Below, piece by piece: positions 44,338-54,552 of a stretch of DNA of 64,000 nt. Every line of letters starts with the position of its first letter. Within the stretch, counting starts at the first letter, position 1. A program made the translations under genes and the position numbers. This DNA is from Phyto melanocephala (taxonomy: Eukaryota; Arthropoda; Insecta; Diptera; Rhinophoridae), in NCBI GenBank assembly GCA_941918925.1, contig OW799233.1, positions 81,471,797 to 81,535,796 of the forward strand, written 5' to 3'. The notes beneath the pieces were generated by a model that made no database searches, was not told the origin of the DNA, and saw nothing but the letters and a program-made list of their open reading frames with translations.

Positions 44338-46280
44338 CCAGAGTGCTATATTCAGCAGTGCCGAATCTGCTAATACCCTTCACTATCATGTACATAGGTA
44401 TAAACCCAATTCGTAGCTTAACCTATATTTCATTTCATATTGATGGGATTAAAAAAATTGGATCCGCCATTTTGTTTTAGACGCCATCTTGGATTTTACA
44501 TTTTTTAATAATTTAGTGTATTCTACTGGTCAAGCCCTTTCATTTGATACCAATATTGTGGGGGTTGAAGTAGTTACATTTTAATATACCAAATTTAACC
44601 CATATATAGATTTATTGTCCGGTATTTTTTAGTGGCGGCCAACATGAACATAAATTTTTTTATAGTGTAAGCACTTTTTTTATAGTGCGCTTGTCAAGTC
44701 CTTTCAGATGATACCAATGTTGACTCTCTCGGTTTTCTAGAAGCTGAAAAAATTTGGTTTTCGTTTGTAAATTTTTAGAATATACATTTTTCCAAAAAAT
44801 TTGTTGCCTACAATTTTACTGATTAGAGCCCGCTTTATTCAAAAATTTTCACGAATATCTCTGGAGCAGGGACCGAAAATAACAGTTATTTTGAAATTTG
44901 AAAACAAAAAAAGCATATAGAAGTAAATGTCGGAAAACGGATTTAAGTATACCATATTGATCCTTATGCATTAGTCTATGATAAAATATGTTGCTTTTTA
45001 AAATTTTGTTTTTTTTTTTAGCAAAAATAAAAGTTATTTTTTGATTTTTATTTTTTCTATCAAAAATAAAAGTTATTTTTTGACTTTTACTTTTTTGAGC
45101 AAAAATAAAAGTTATTTTTTGATTTTTATTTTTTTGAGCAAAAATAAAAGTTATTGTTTGATTTTTATTTTTTTGAGCAAAAATAAAAGTTATTTTTTGC
45201 TTTTTATTTTTACGAGCAAAAAGAAAAGTTATTTTTTAATTAATGTTTTTTCGAGCCAATATCAAGTATATTTTAAACATCAGAATTTAGTTTTACTATC
45301 ATGAGAGCTTCCAAATTGTCCACTGACAAATTGTACTTTTCAGCAATCATGTAGGATGATTTACTAAATACCTAAACAACTTCGTAACTCAAGCAAACCA
45401 GCGCCCACCATTGATATAGAATACATAGTATACAAAAATGTGAGAAATCACAAAAAATGTGAGTATCATGGGGATTTTTTATGCACATTAAAATAAATAT
45501 TTGATATTAACTAAATTATTGTCTCACGTACATTACGTTAGAAAATAACTTTTATTTTTGCTCAAAAAAATAAATATCAAAAAATACCTTTAATTCTTGC
45601 TACAAAAAATAAAAAGCAAAAAATAACTGTTATTTTTGCTCAAAGAAATAAAAAGCAAAAAATGATTTTTATTTATGCTCAAAAAAATAAAAATAAAAAA
45701 ATAACTTTTATTTTTGTTCGAAAAAATAAAAAGCAAAAAATAACTTTTATTTTTGCTCAAAAAAATAAAAATCAAAAAATAACTTTTATTTTTGATCGAA
45801 AAAATAAAAAGCAAAAAATAACTGTTATCATCTGATTTTTATGAAAAAAGGAATAATTGTTACGGTCCCTGCTCTGGAGGCATATTATATCTACAAATAG
45901 TAGCAAAGGTACATACAAATTATTTTATGGCTGAAAAATTTTAATTTTGTTGGTAAAAATATGGGAAAAAACAGAGGCAGTCGTGTTTATTTGCTCATAT
46001 CTCAGAAAGGTATGGGGCGATTGTGCTGAATTTCAATAGCGATTCATTCCCGGATATATCCAAAAGATTGATGACATACACAGATCTGCGGAACATATGG
46101 TTGCTTCTACAAGTTGATTTCAACCAACACACGGACAGACGGTCAGGGCTTAATCAACTCCTCTATTCATAAGCTTTCAGAAAATATATACTTTATGGGG
46201 TCGGAAATGAAAATTGTAGAAATTACAAACGGAATAACAAAGCTATATAAACCCTTGTGCACCACAGGTGAAGGGTATAA
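44338..46280 (-). repeat. Dispersed repeat family A, long variant, interrupted by hAT element
   Basis: The hairpin end (agagtgctatattcagc...) is at left and gtgaagggtataa at right. It contains the ctggtcaagccctttcattt block shared with 25190-25330. It is split at 44867-45871 by a hAT element with an exact 8-bp duplication. A separate family A end fragment (+) follows at about 46340-46379. Confidence 0.65.
44867..45871. mobile_element. hAT fold-back element with arms of 35-bp tandem repeats
   Basis: The ends CAGGGACCG and CGGTCCCTG carry a perfect 8-bp duplication CTCTGGAG (44859-44866, 45872-45879). Each arm consists of about six tandem copies of a 35-bp unit (gcaaaaataaaagttatttt-ttgatttttattttt), direct in the left arm (about 45015-45240) and inverted in the right arm (about 45545-45830). 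The repetitive open frames at 45041-45304 and 45590-45814 come from these units and are not genes. Confidence 0.9.
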
Positions 46281-46877
46281 GATATATAACATTAAATCTA
46301 GGTTAAGCTACGATGTGGAAATATACCTACATATGTATATGATGGTGAAGGGTATTTTAAGATATAGCACTTTTACTTGTTTAAATTAACATTTGTTTTC
46401 TATATGTATTATTGCTTAAGTGAGTATTAATTGCTTTAGTCTGCCTTAAAATTTTTATACCCGCCACCAAAAAAATGGTGCCAGAATCTTTCTTATAGAC
46501 AAGGTTTGTTTGGTATTGAAAATGGGCTAAATCGAAATATTGGGAAGAGAGTTATAGCTCGTAATGCAAAAGTAGGTCGAAAAAACCGTGTCCTTCGAAC
46601 ATCGAATAAAATGCAATTGTGTCCAAACGCATTAACATACAGTCATTAAACTTCGAATATATATTTCTCGAGTCAAAACAATATATCTTCTCAAAAATTG
46701 CTTACATCTATGCATTAGGAAAGGAGTTATAAATAAAAATGTACGAAAATTTATACCGCGCAGTGTATTTTTCAGTATATTTTAAATTTAAAACCTAATA
46801 AAATGAACAAAATTAGATGTGCGATTCTGAAATTTAGTACACTTTGCTTTTTGGCTTTTCTGTAACGGAAATTCAAT

Positions 46878-47640
46878 GTGCCACGCCCACTTTTACGCCC
46901 ACCTCCCATATAACGTTTTACCTAAAATTTATATAATTTCTCTATTAATAAAGATTTTGGAATAATAAAGGACTATATTGAAACACCTAAGTCGTACTCA
47001 TTAGTAAGAACAACTTTGACACGCTTAATATAACGCCCACTTTTCACGTTATCTACCGCTAATGAAATTTAAAAGCTCATAAAACCGACAAAATTAGAGG
47101 TATGATGATAAAACTTGCTACGTATATCCTTCTAGTCAATGTCATTACTGTGCCAGAAAATTAAGGTTCCACGCCCACTTTTACGCCCACCACCCATATA
47201 ACGTTTTACCTAAAATTCATATAATTTCTCTATTAATAAAGATTTTGGAATAATAAAGGACTATATTGAAATATCTTAGTTATAGTCATTAGCAAAAACA
47301 ACTTAAACGCCTACTATAACGCCCACTTTTCACGTTATCTACCGTTAATGAAATTTAAAAGCTCATAAAACCGACAAAATTAGAGGAATGATGATGAAAT
47401 TTGCTACATATATCCTTCTAGTTAATGTCACTGTTATGACGAAAATTTAGGCGACACGCCCACTTTAACGACTATCTCCCATATAACGGTTTATCTCAAA
47501 TTCTTATAATTTCTCTATGAATAATGGTTTTGGAAAAATAAAGGAGTATATTGAAATATCTAAGTTGTATTTATTAGCAGAAACTTTATTGACACGCCTA
47601 CTTTAACGCCCACTTTCACTAAAAGACTAAATTTACGAAA
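46878..47640 (+). repeat. Tandem ~295-bp units inside family B
   Basis: The block cacgcccacttttacgccca ... cataaaaccgacaaaattag recurs about every 290-300 bp, two and a half to three times. Confidence 0.65.
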
Positions 47641-47668
47641 ACATTTTACTATCATATCGAAGTTATTA

Positions 47669-48241
47669 AGGGTGGTTAAATTTTAAGGGCTGATGTTGAT
47701 TTTAAATAAAACACAAATTATTTAAGAAATTATTATCATTTCTTTTTATAATGATAATATTTGTATGGTTCAATTATGTATTTAACAAAATATCAGCCAA
47801 ATGGCCTCCCCCATCCTTGGCGCCTCTCCTCTATCTGATGATCCAAATTTTCAATGACAATGTTTATGCTCAATTGTTGGGCACGATGATGAGTTGAGGT
47901 TGACTGCTTTTTTGCCACACTATCGCAAAAAAACAGCAATGGTTCCCATTCAACAAACTAAGAAGGCATTCACAGATTTTCTAACATTTTATACAGACCT
48001 GTTTTGTAGAAATTTAAATATTTTTTACAATTCTCCCGATTGTGGACGAATTTGAACGATTATGTTGACCAAAAGAATTACGAAGTGCATAAAATGCATT
48101 TTGATTTGAACGCCCATTTTCATAAAAAACCTGAATAACTTTAAAACTTTGCTCATTTGCGTCAAATGAAATGCAAAAAACAAATTTAAGGTCTAGGTGT
48201 AGTTCACTTTCAACATGGGCCCTTAAAATTTAACCACCCTC
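47669..48241 (-). mobile_element. Tc1/mariner-type element, second copy
   Basis: It is flanked by TA (47667-47668, 48242-48243), with ends agggtggttaaattttaagg and its inverse. The minus strand reads VIQVFYENGRSNQNAFYALR, then SSTIGRIV, and after frame changes SVAKKQSTSTHHRAQQL. This is the transposase N-terminus and linker; the catalytic domain is missing. It is about as decayed as the copy at 14913-15462. Confidence 0.8.
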
Positions 48242-48346
48242 TACAAAGAAAGTGATACATATTTTATTATAAAGAGATTATTCCATAGCGATTAACAAAA
48301 TAATAAATATTGTGCTTTAAATGTATACAAAATTGGTGGTGGGTAA

Positions 48347-49159
48347 ATTTCTAATGTAAGTTTATCTGAAATGTTTATATTTTCGTACACGCTTCCAAAA
48401 CATTATTGTGGGACATAAGGTTATTTTTTGTATTCTTAACTTTTCGCGAAATAGATTTTATCTTAATATTTATTTAAATATAACAGCAAATAAAGTTCCA
48501 CATTTAACTCGTTTTTTTAAGCGACTTGTAAATGAAAATCTTTTACTTTGAATCTTGCTATTGTGTACAAAAATAAAATCAACTTTAAGTTAAACCAGCA
48601 GTAGTGACATAAAATGTTTTCAGCTTTTAAAAGGACAATTATTGTTTTGTATCAAAAGAAGCCAAAGGATAGGAAAGCTGGTTCGAACAATTTGATTGTT
48701 TGTAGAAACTTTACATAACAGCTGATTTTATGGTTGTAACTACCTAAAAACAGCTTCAGTTTGTGTTAAATTAATTAAGTTTAAATGTGTTTTCTAACAC
48801 TTAACTTTTTAGAAAAGTAAACTTTATAGGTACATTTTAAAAATTTATTTTATTTTTGAATATGAGTATGGGTCATTATTATTAACGTTTTAAAGAAAAT
48901 CCTTGTAAAGTTCTTATAAGTTTTATTTCTGCTACTTATTTGTGTATGTATTGAAAAAAATATGATTTCTTCTTATTTGCATATTTCTATATTTTATATT
49001 TGCAACATTTTGGTATAATTAAACTATTAATGTGGTACAATCTTAAAATTACCAGATCCAAACGGTGATCTGAATATGCCTTGGTTTAAAATATCTTGCT
49101 AATGGTTACATTAAACGTGCCATAACTATAACTATAATGGATGGATGCCAAAAATCTGT
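48347..49159. other. AT-rich DNA
   Basis: No gene is recognised. At about 49090-49115 gaatatgccttggt resembles the end of the CAAGG-type MITEs. Confidence 0.4.
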
Positions 49160-49920
49160 AGCTGATTGTTTAGCAAATTGCTCAGATTGTATCGGAGTCA
49201 AAAGCACTGTAAAAAGAAGCCGAGAACCACTGTAGCAGTATAATTTAAGTTAAATATATAGGAGGCCCTTTCCCTGTCAATGAGTCTGGAAACCGTTACG
49301 TTTTAGTGATAATTGATTATTTTAGTAAATAGACAGAGGTATACGCTAGGCAAACCAGAAGGCTATAACTGTCGTAAACGTGTTTGTAAACAACTGGGTG
49401 TACGTACCTACGTTTATTCTAATCATGGAAGAAATTCTGAATCTAAGATATTCCCGGAAATGTGCCAACTATACAGTAACCGAAAACAAGGAGTATGCCG
49501 CTACATCCACAATCTGACGGCATGATCAAAAAATTTTACCGCAAGTTAGAGGAGCATTTGAGAAAAGTGGTCAATGTAAATCAAAGGGACTGGGATGGGC
49601 ACATACCAAAGCTTATATTTGCATACAGATTAGCTATTCATGACTATATCTTACAAACAGGAAATTGCCACAACAATAGATTAGCACGAAAAAGACTCTT
49701 CAAGAGACAAACAAATCTCGACGAAACTCATATTTTAATACGTGCCCGCAAATCTTAAAGGCTTTAATGAGGATCGCTAGTTCTACTATATAATTCACAA
49801 CGAAGGAAAGTTTCCTAAATTACGAACTTATTGGGCTGAATAAAGGTGATAAAATGATGTCGGATATAGAATCCAGAAGTAAAAGAGCCCAAGATGAAAA
49901 ATGAAAGTGGTATATTTCAA
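49160..49920 (+). pseudogene. Gypsy integrase relic
   Basis: It reads CSDCIGVKSTVKRSREPL (end of the zinc domain), GPFPVNESGNRYVLVIIDYF (first catalytic Asp region), then, after frame changes, HPQSDGMIKKFYRKLEEHLR (where the catalytic Glu of G-x-V/I-E is replaced by Lys) and NQRDWDGHIPKLIFAYRLAI. A tail resembles VLLYNSQRRK and MKVVYFKR. These are consecutive parts of a Gypsy integrase related to the remnant at 27846-28568. Many stops and no LTRs are seen, so it is an old fragment. Confidence 0.82.
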
Positions 49921-50458
49921 GCGGAATTTTGGTTAATAAAAGTGGTATTTCATCATATTTGTTCACTAATCGGTAATTGTCGGCAAATTCTACAACCTTT
50001 CATTACACAATACTTTTAATGTGCGTACTCGATAATAATCAATACTTTAATCAAGTTTTTCGAATTGAAAATTAATGTATATTTTATTTACTTACAAATA
50101 TATAAATTAATATATATTTTATTTACTTATAAATACATAAATTAATGTTCGTCTGTATGTCCTTTATAGAATCGTAAACTCTGCATTTGATTATCCTTAG
50201 CATATATTGCCTATATAAATATATGTACATATGTATATAAAAATGAGTGCTTGTATAGAATGTCACAATTTCTTCAAAATTAATTAAACGTTTCAAAATG
50301 AATAAAATATTTGCGTAATGTCTTTCCTTCAAATTTATTTTAGTTGTTGGCGTAGCAACGCGCACAGGTTACAGCTAGTATTCTATATAAAAGTATATAC
50401 ATATATACATATTTATATGTATATATCTCTTTCTATTTAAAGATATATGTATTATATA
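49921..50458. other. AT-rich DNA with ATATGTATA microsatellite
   Basis: No gene. An ATATAC/ATATGT-rich tract lies at about 50380-50455. Confidence 0.45.
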
Positions 50459-50864
50459 CCCAACAAAAAATGTTGCCCTTGTTTAAAGTATATTGCATTT
50501 CTCATGACTTTTTAATTAATATTGCAAAGGAATGTATTCTTCATGACTCCCTAAATGCAAAATAGTATGTCATAATTGATATGCTTTAAAGTACTTACAA
50601 ATTCATGCAAAATATCTTTTACAAGATTAATGTAAACAAACAATTCTAACTTATGAAACATCGGTTTATATTCACCTAATCTGCATGGGATCTATGCAAT
50701 TATTGGAATGAAGTGCATTTTATATATATATTCATGAAAACACATGGTCTCCAATGACACATGTTAATTTTAACATTTAAATCATGTATGTTTCATCTAA
50801 AATGACTTCATCATGGGTTGAACCCATGCATTCACTTTTTTTTGGCATGTATTTTTTTGCTGGG
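50459..50864. mobile_element. Short MITE with CCCAACAAAAAA ends
   Basis: cccaacaaaaaatg and the inverse of tttttttgctggg are terminal inverted repeats of about 13 bp; TA flanks both sides (50457-50458, 50865-50866). 406 bp, non-coding. The superfamily is uncertain. Confidence 0.6.
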
Positions 50865-51275
50865 TAGTGATAGGTAATTAAATTTCAATTTTTTTAATAC
50901 AGTAATATCAAGCCTAAAGGGCCAAAATAACAATATTACAAGATTATAAGCCTGAGTAAAACTTGTTAAAAAAGAGAAAGAAAAACTATATTACAAAAAA
51001 TGTAAATAACACCCAATTTACATGATAAATTTTATGACGTCCAATTTTCTTAATTCCCTTTTGAAGTTGTTACCAAAAACTACTCAAATTTATACGATGG
51101 TTTTTTTTTGGACTTCTAATTTTTTTTCATTTTCATTCTTATTTGCAACCAGGGTTGTTTTTTATTGCTTAATCGGTTATTCTGTTTTAATTAACTTTTA
51201 TTCTTAGAAAAAATATAAATCAGTTTTTGAATTAAAAATTCTTTATAATTTTAAATAAAAAAAATTGTGTATATA

Positions 51276-53241
51276 ATGGAGCAGATTTTTGAATTAACGG
51301 AAGTGGCAATAGAGAATTTAGATTTGGACAGTAGTGAAGACAAAGAAATTGTTTTGCATTTGTTGGACACTTGCCAATGTGTATGTGATATGCATAATAG
51401 AAAAAAGAGGAAGTGTATCAAAGAATGGCGTAAATGTCGTGTGGAACGAGGTACATTTTCCTTTCTTATGAAAGATCTCATGGACGACACATCTTCATTT
51501 TTTAATTACATAAGAATGAAACCTGCAACTTTTAATTTCATTCTTTCAACATGAAATAACAAAACAAGACACAGTCATGAGATGTGCAATTACTCCTGCA
51601 GAAAAATTAGCTGCCACACTACGATACTTGGCCACTGTAAAGTCTTACAAGAGTGCAAATTACCAAACCAGATTATCCAGTTCATTTCTTTGTCGTGCAA
51701 TTCCGGAAGTGTGCGGAGCAATTTGGAAGAATTCTAAAGATGAATTTTTAAAGGTGCGTAAAAACTAAAATGTTAAAATGTTGTGATGCTAAATAATAAA
51801 AAATTAAACATGGTATAGAAAATGTAGTTTTATTAAGGTACTATAGTAGTATATTACATTTGTAAAAAATAAAGGTATATAAACTAAAAATCGTCATCAT
51901 CTAACACTTCAAGCAGTGATTGTTGCAATATGTCAATAGATGGTGATGATTGGCTCGTACGTTCGGGTGTAAGGTGGTATTCTGACGATGATGATGGGCG
52001 AAATGTACGGATTGGTATGAATGATGATTCCGGCGGTGGAGTTATATGGGAGCAGGACGGTCGAGGCTCAGCTTGTGCATCTTGTAGTGAATATTTGCGA
52101 AGAATTTCTTGTATGCTCCACACAGCGTCCTTTCGAATTTTTTAATTTTTTAAATTTGTGATCTCAAACACCACCTGCTTACCCAGCCAATCGTAACAAT
52201 TTTTTTGTTCCGATTTGTTTAAAATCAACTTCTTCACATTCTCTATCCTATCCTCAAAATTTAACGCTTTTTTCTGAAACATAAAGAAAAAGAATATATT
52301 ATTTAAGCAGATTCTAAGTAAAACTTTTCATTTTTGTGCACAGAAAAAGTAAAAAAAAAGAAAGTTGTATGTTGCAAGTTGATTATCTTCAAAATTAATA
52401 GAAACACGAGATATGTGTTTCTTTGTCTTCTTTCGCACCTGAAGTGCCTCACTTTCGGCACTTATAGCTTCATCAATAGTTTAAAATATTTATCTTTATT
52501 AACATTTAAAAATAAATTACCCAATAAAGAATAAAATTTTATTTTATTCAATAGTTTCCAGAAACAAAAAGCGTATGGGAAGCCATAGCTGATAATTTCG
52601 CAATAAAATGGCAGTTTCCTCATTGTCTAGGCGCACTGGATGGCAAGCACGTAGTTTTTAAATCTTGTCGATCAGATGGCTCATTTTTTTATAACTATAA
52701 AGAATCTAACAGCATAGTTCTATTAGCTCTAGTCGATGCGGATTGCCGTTTTGTGTATATAGATGTTGGGTGCAATGGACGCACGCACGACGCAAGGGTT
52801 TTGTTAAGAAGTGACCTAAAAAAAGTCATCGACAATGCCACAAAGCACTTTCCAGAAGACAAAGTTCTGGGAAATGGAAGAAGATTGCCATATTGAACGA
52901 AAAATTTTTAATATTCGCCTTTCACGAGCTAGACAAGTAGTAGAACGAGCTTTTGTAATAATGGCAAACCGATTTAGAATTTTTCAAACTAAAATGAATT
53001 TATCGGTAGGAAAAGTAGAACATATTACTAAGACTTATTGCGTGTTACACAATTTATTAAGTTACCAGAGTGAAAGTTATTTGAATGAGTCTGCGCCTAC
53101 TGAAAATCTAACAGCTGAAGAAGCTAATGTGAGAAATACAGAAAACGCCTACGGAAAAGGTGCGGCACAAAGTGTTCTTCAGGGATTGATGATTTTTTTA
53201 ATAACGAAGAAAAATTGTCTTGGTTGCATAACAAATTGTAA
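51276..53241 (+). pseudogene. Harbinger transposase (DDE), broken
   Basis: Start ATG 51276. Exon 1 (51276-51753) has FFNYIRMKPATFNFIL, then a frameshift at about 51552, EITKQDTVMRCAITPAEKLA and LRYLATVKSYKSANY. The intron is 51754-52554 (GT...AG). Exon 2 has WQFPHCLGALDGKHV (first catalytic Asp) and VLLALVDADCRFVYIDVGCN. After GNGRRLPY, at about 52890, roughly 20-25 residues are missing, including the G-D-D-A-F box with the second catalytic Asp, and the frame changes. FNIRLSRARQVVERAF (catalytic Glu), RVF-type helix and VLHNLL follow, and the protein ends LSWLHNKL at TAA 53239-53241. In working elements it cuts at TWA sites with the MADF/Myb partner. This copy cannot be active. Confidence 0.93.
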
Positions 53242-53256
53242 TTAAATAACGTTTCT

Positions 53257-53358
53257 ATGTAAATATTAAATTTGAGCTTAAGGTCAGTGGTTTTTAAATA
53301 TTATTTTAAATAATTTTTAAAAAACACTGACCTTAAGTTAAAATTCAATATTTACATA
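53257..53358. repeat. ~100-bp near-perfect palindrome after the transposase stop
   Basis: tatgtaaatattaaatttga...ggtcagtg (34 nt) is inverted in 53325-53358 with three mismatches, and the AT-rich loop is itself nearly self-complementary. It starts 15 bases after the transposase stop codon, so it would lie in the 3' UTR. It may be a small MITE or a 3'-end signal. Confidence 0.7.
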
Positions 53359-53805
53359 CAGATTTAAAAACAAAAGGTCAAACACAAATTTTGATAAAAT
53401 AACATTACTTTTAAAACTGTGAACAATAATTTTTTAAATAAAATTAAGTTTGTATTGAAATGCAGCGCAGAAAATTTGTTACGACTAAGTCATCAAATAC
53501 ATCAAAACTCTATGGTTTTTATGGGCAATCACGTATGTTCATTTTATACGATTTTGAGTTAATAAAGCCATATTGCTTGGTTTTAATCGGCCTTTACTTG
53601 GTTTTAAAAATTTCTCAAATAAGATGGACCCATTCCAATTATTTTAATGGCATAACAACGTAACTTCTATATATATTCAAAAATCTTTCAACACTAACAT
53701 GGTTTTGTAGCTTTCCTGAAAAATTTGATTTTAAGACATACGTGGTTGCCCATGAAAACCACAGAACTATCATATTTGGCTGATTAACATTATATTTATT
53801 CTATA

Positions 53806-54552
53806 CTAGCCAAACCCAGCGCGCGTTGCTACGCCCCTTAATGAATAAAAATGCATTCTGAATTTTAATTGAATATCAAGTGCAAAAAGCTAAAAACTAT
53901 TTATAACTTTTTTTAATGGGCGTGGCACTGCCCACTTTTCTAATCACGAAACTGTATAGTCATGATAGCTTAATATGTTTGCCAAGTTTCAGAAAAATCA
54001 GTGAAGTTCAAGTAGCTTAAAATTATAATTTTTTTTTATGGGCGTGGCACTGCCTACTTTTATAATCACGAAATTTTTAATTTCTTCAAGCTCAATATGT
54101 GTGCAAAGTTTCAGAAAAATTAGTCCAGTACAAGTACTTCAAAACTAAAACTTTTTTATGGGCGTGGCCCCGCCCACGTTTCTAATCATGAAATTATATA
54201 GTCATGATAGCTCAATATGTGTGCAAAATTTCAGAAAAATCGGTCTAGTGCAAGTACCTCAAAATTAAAATTTTTTTAGGGGCGTGGCCCCGCCCACTTT
54301 TCTTATCACGAAATTATTTAGTCATGAGAGCTCGATAGTGTGCAAAGTTTCAGAAAAATCGGTCATGTGCAAGTAGCTTAAAGTGATAACTAATTTTTTA
54401 TGGGCGTGGCCCCGCCCACTTTTTTCCACCCATAAACACTCCCTGGTATGTGTACAACAACTTACCAAAGTTTAAGCCCGATCGCTTTTACAGTTTCGGA
54501 GTCTACAGCTAACACACACACACACAGAGTTTCACTTTTATATATATGTAGA
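53806..54552 (-). mobile_element. Helitron, copy 3, inside the Harbinger element
   Basis: Minus strand: A, then TCTACATATATATAAAAGTG at the 5' end, five to six ~125-bp tandem units, and ...cgcgcgctgggtttggCTAG followed by T. Insertion between A and T without duplication is exactly the Helitron rule. It is related to the copies at 13456 and 15473. Confidence 0.88.

Larger units (their letters stand above)
46457..48346 (+). repeat. Dispersed repeat family B carrying a mariner-type element
   Basis: It starts with the terminal palindrome acccgccaccaaaaaaatgg, then ggtttgtttggtattgaaaa, and ends at ttggtggtgggta without the 3' hairpin. The mariner-type element sits at 47669-48241. Without it the sequence aligns with the family B copy at 26095-26794. 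Confidence 0.65.

Noticed and set aside
45041..45814. Two repetitive open frames (K-N-K-S-Y-F repeats) on opposite strands
   Set aside because: They are translations of the 35-bp tandem units of a hAT fold-back element; the 35-bp period plus indels keeps frames open by chance.
44990..45830. Regularly spaced repeats resembling a CRISPR array
   Set aside because: The units are directly adjacent with no unique spacers, AT-rich, mirrored in two arms, and inside an element with an 8-bp duplication.
51276..53241. Domesticated (host-used) Harbinger transposase
   Set aside because: A frameshift, loss of the second catalytic Asp and intact element ends with TAA duplication indicate an ordinary dead transposon copy.
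53460..53663. 67-codon open frame inside the Harbinger element
   Set aside because: No similarity to known Harbinger accessory proteins, no good start context, between the palindrome and the Helitron.
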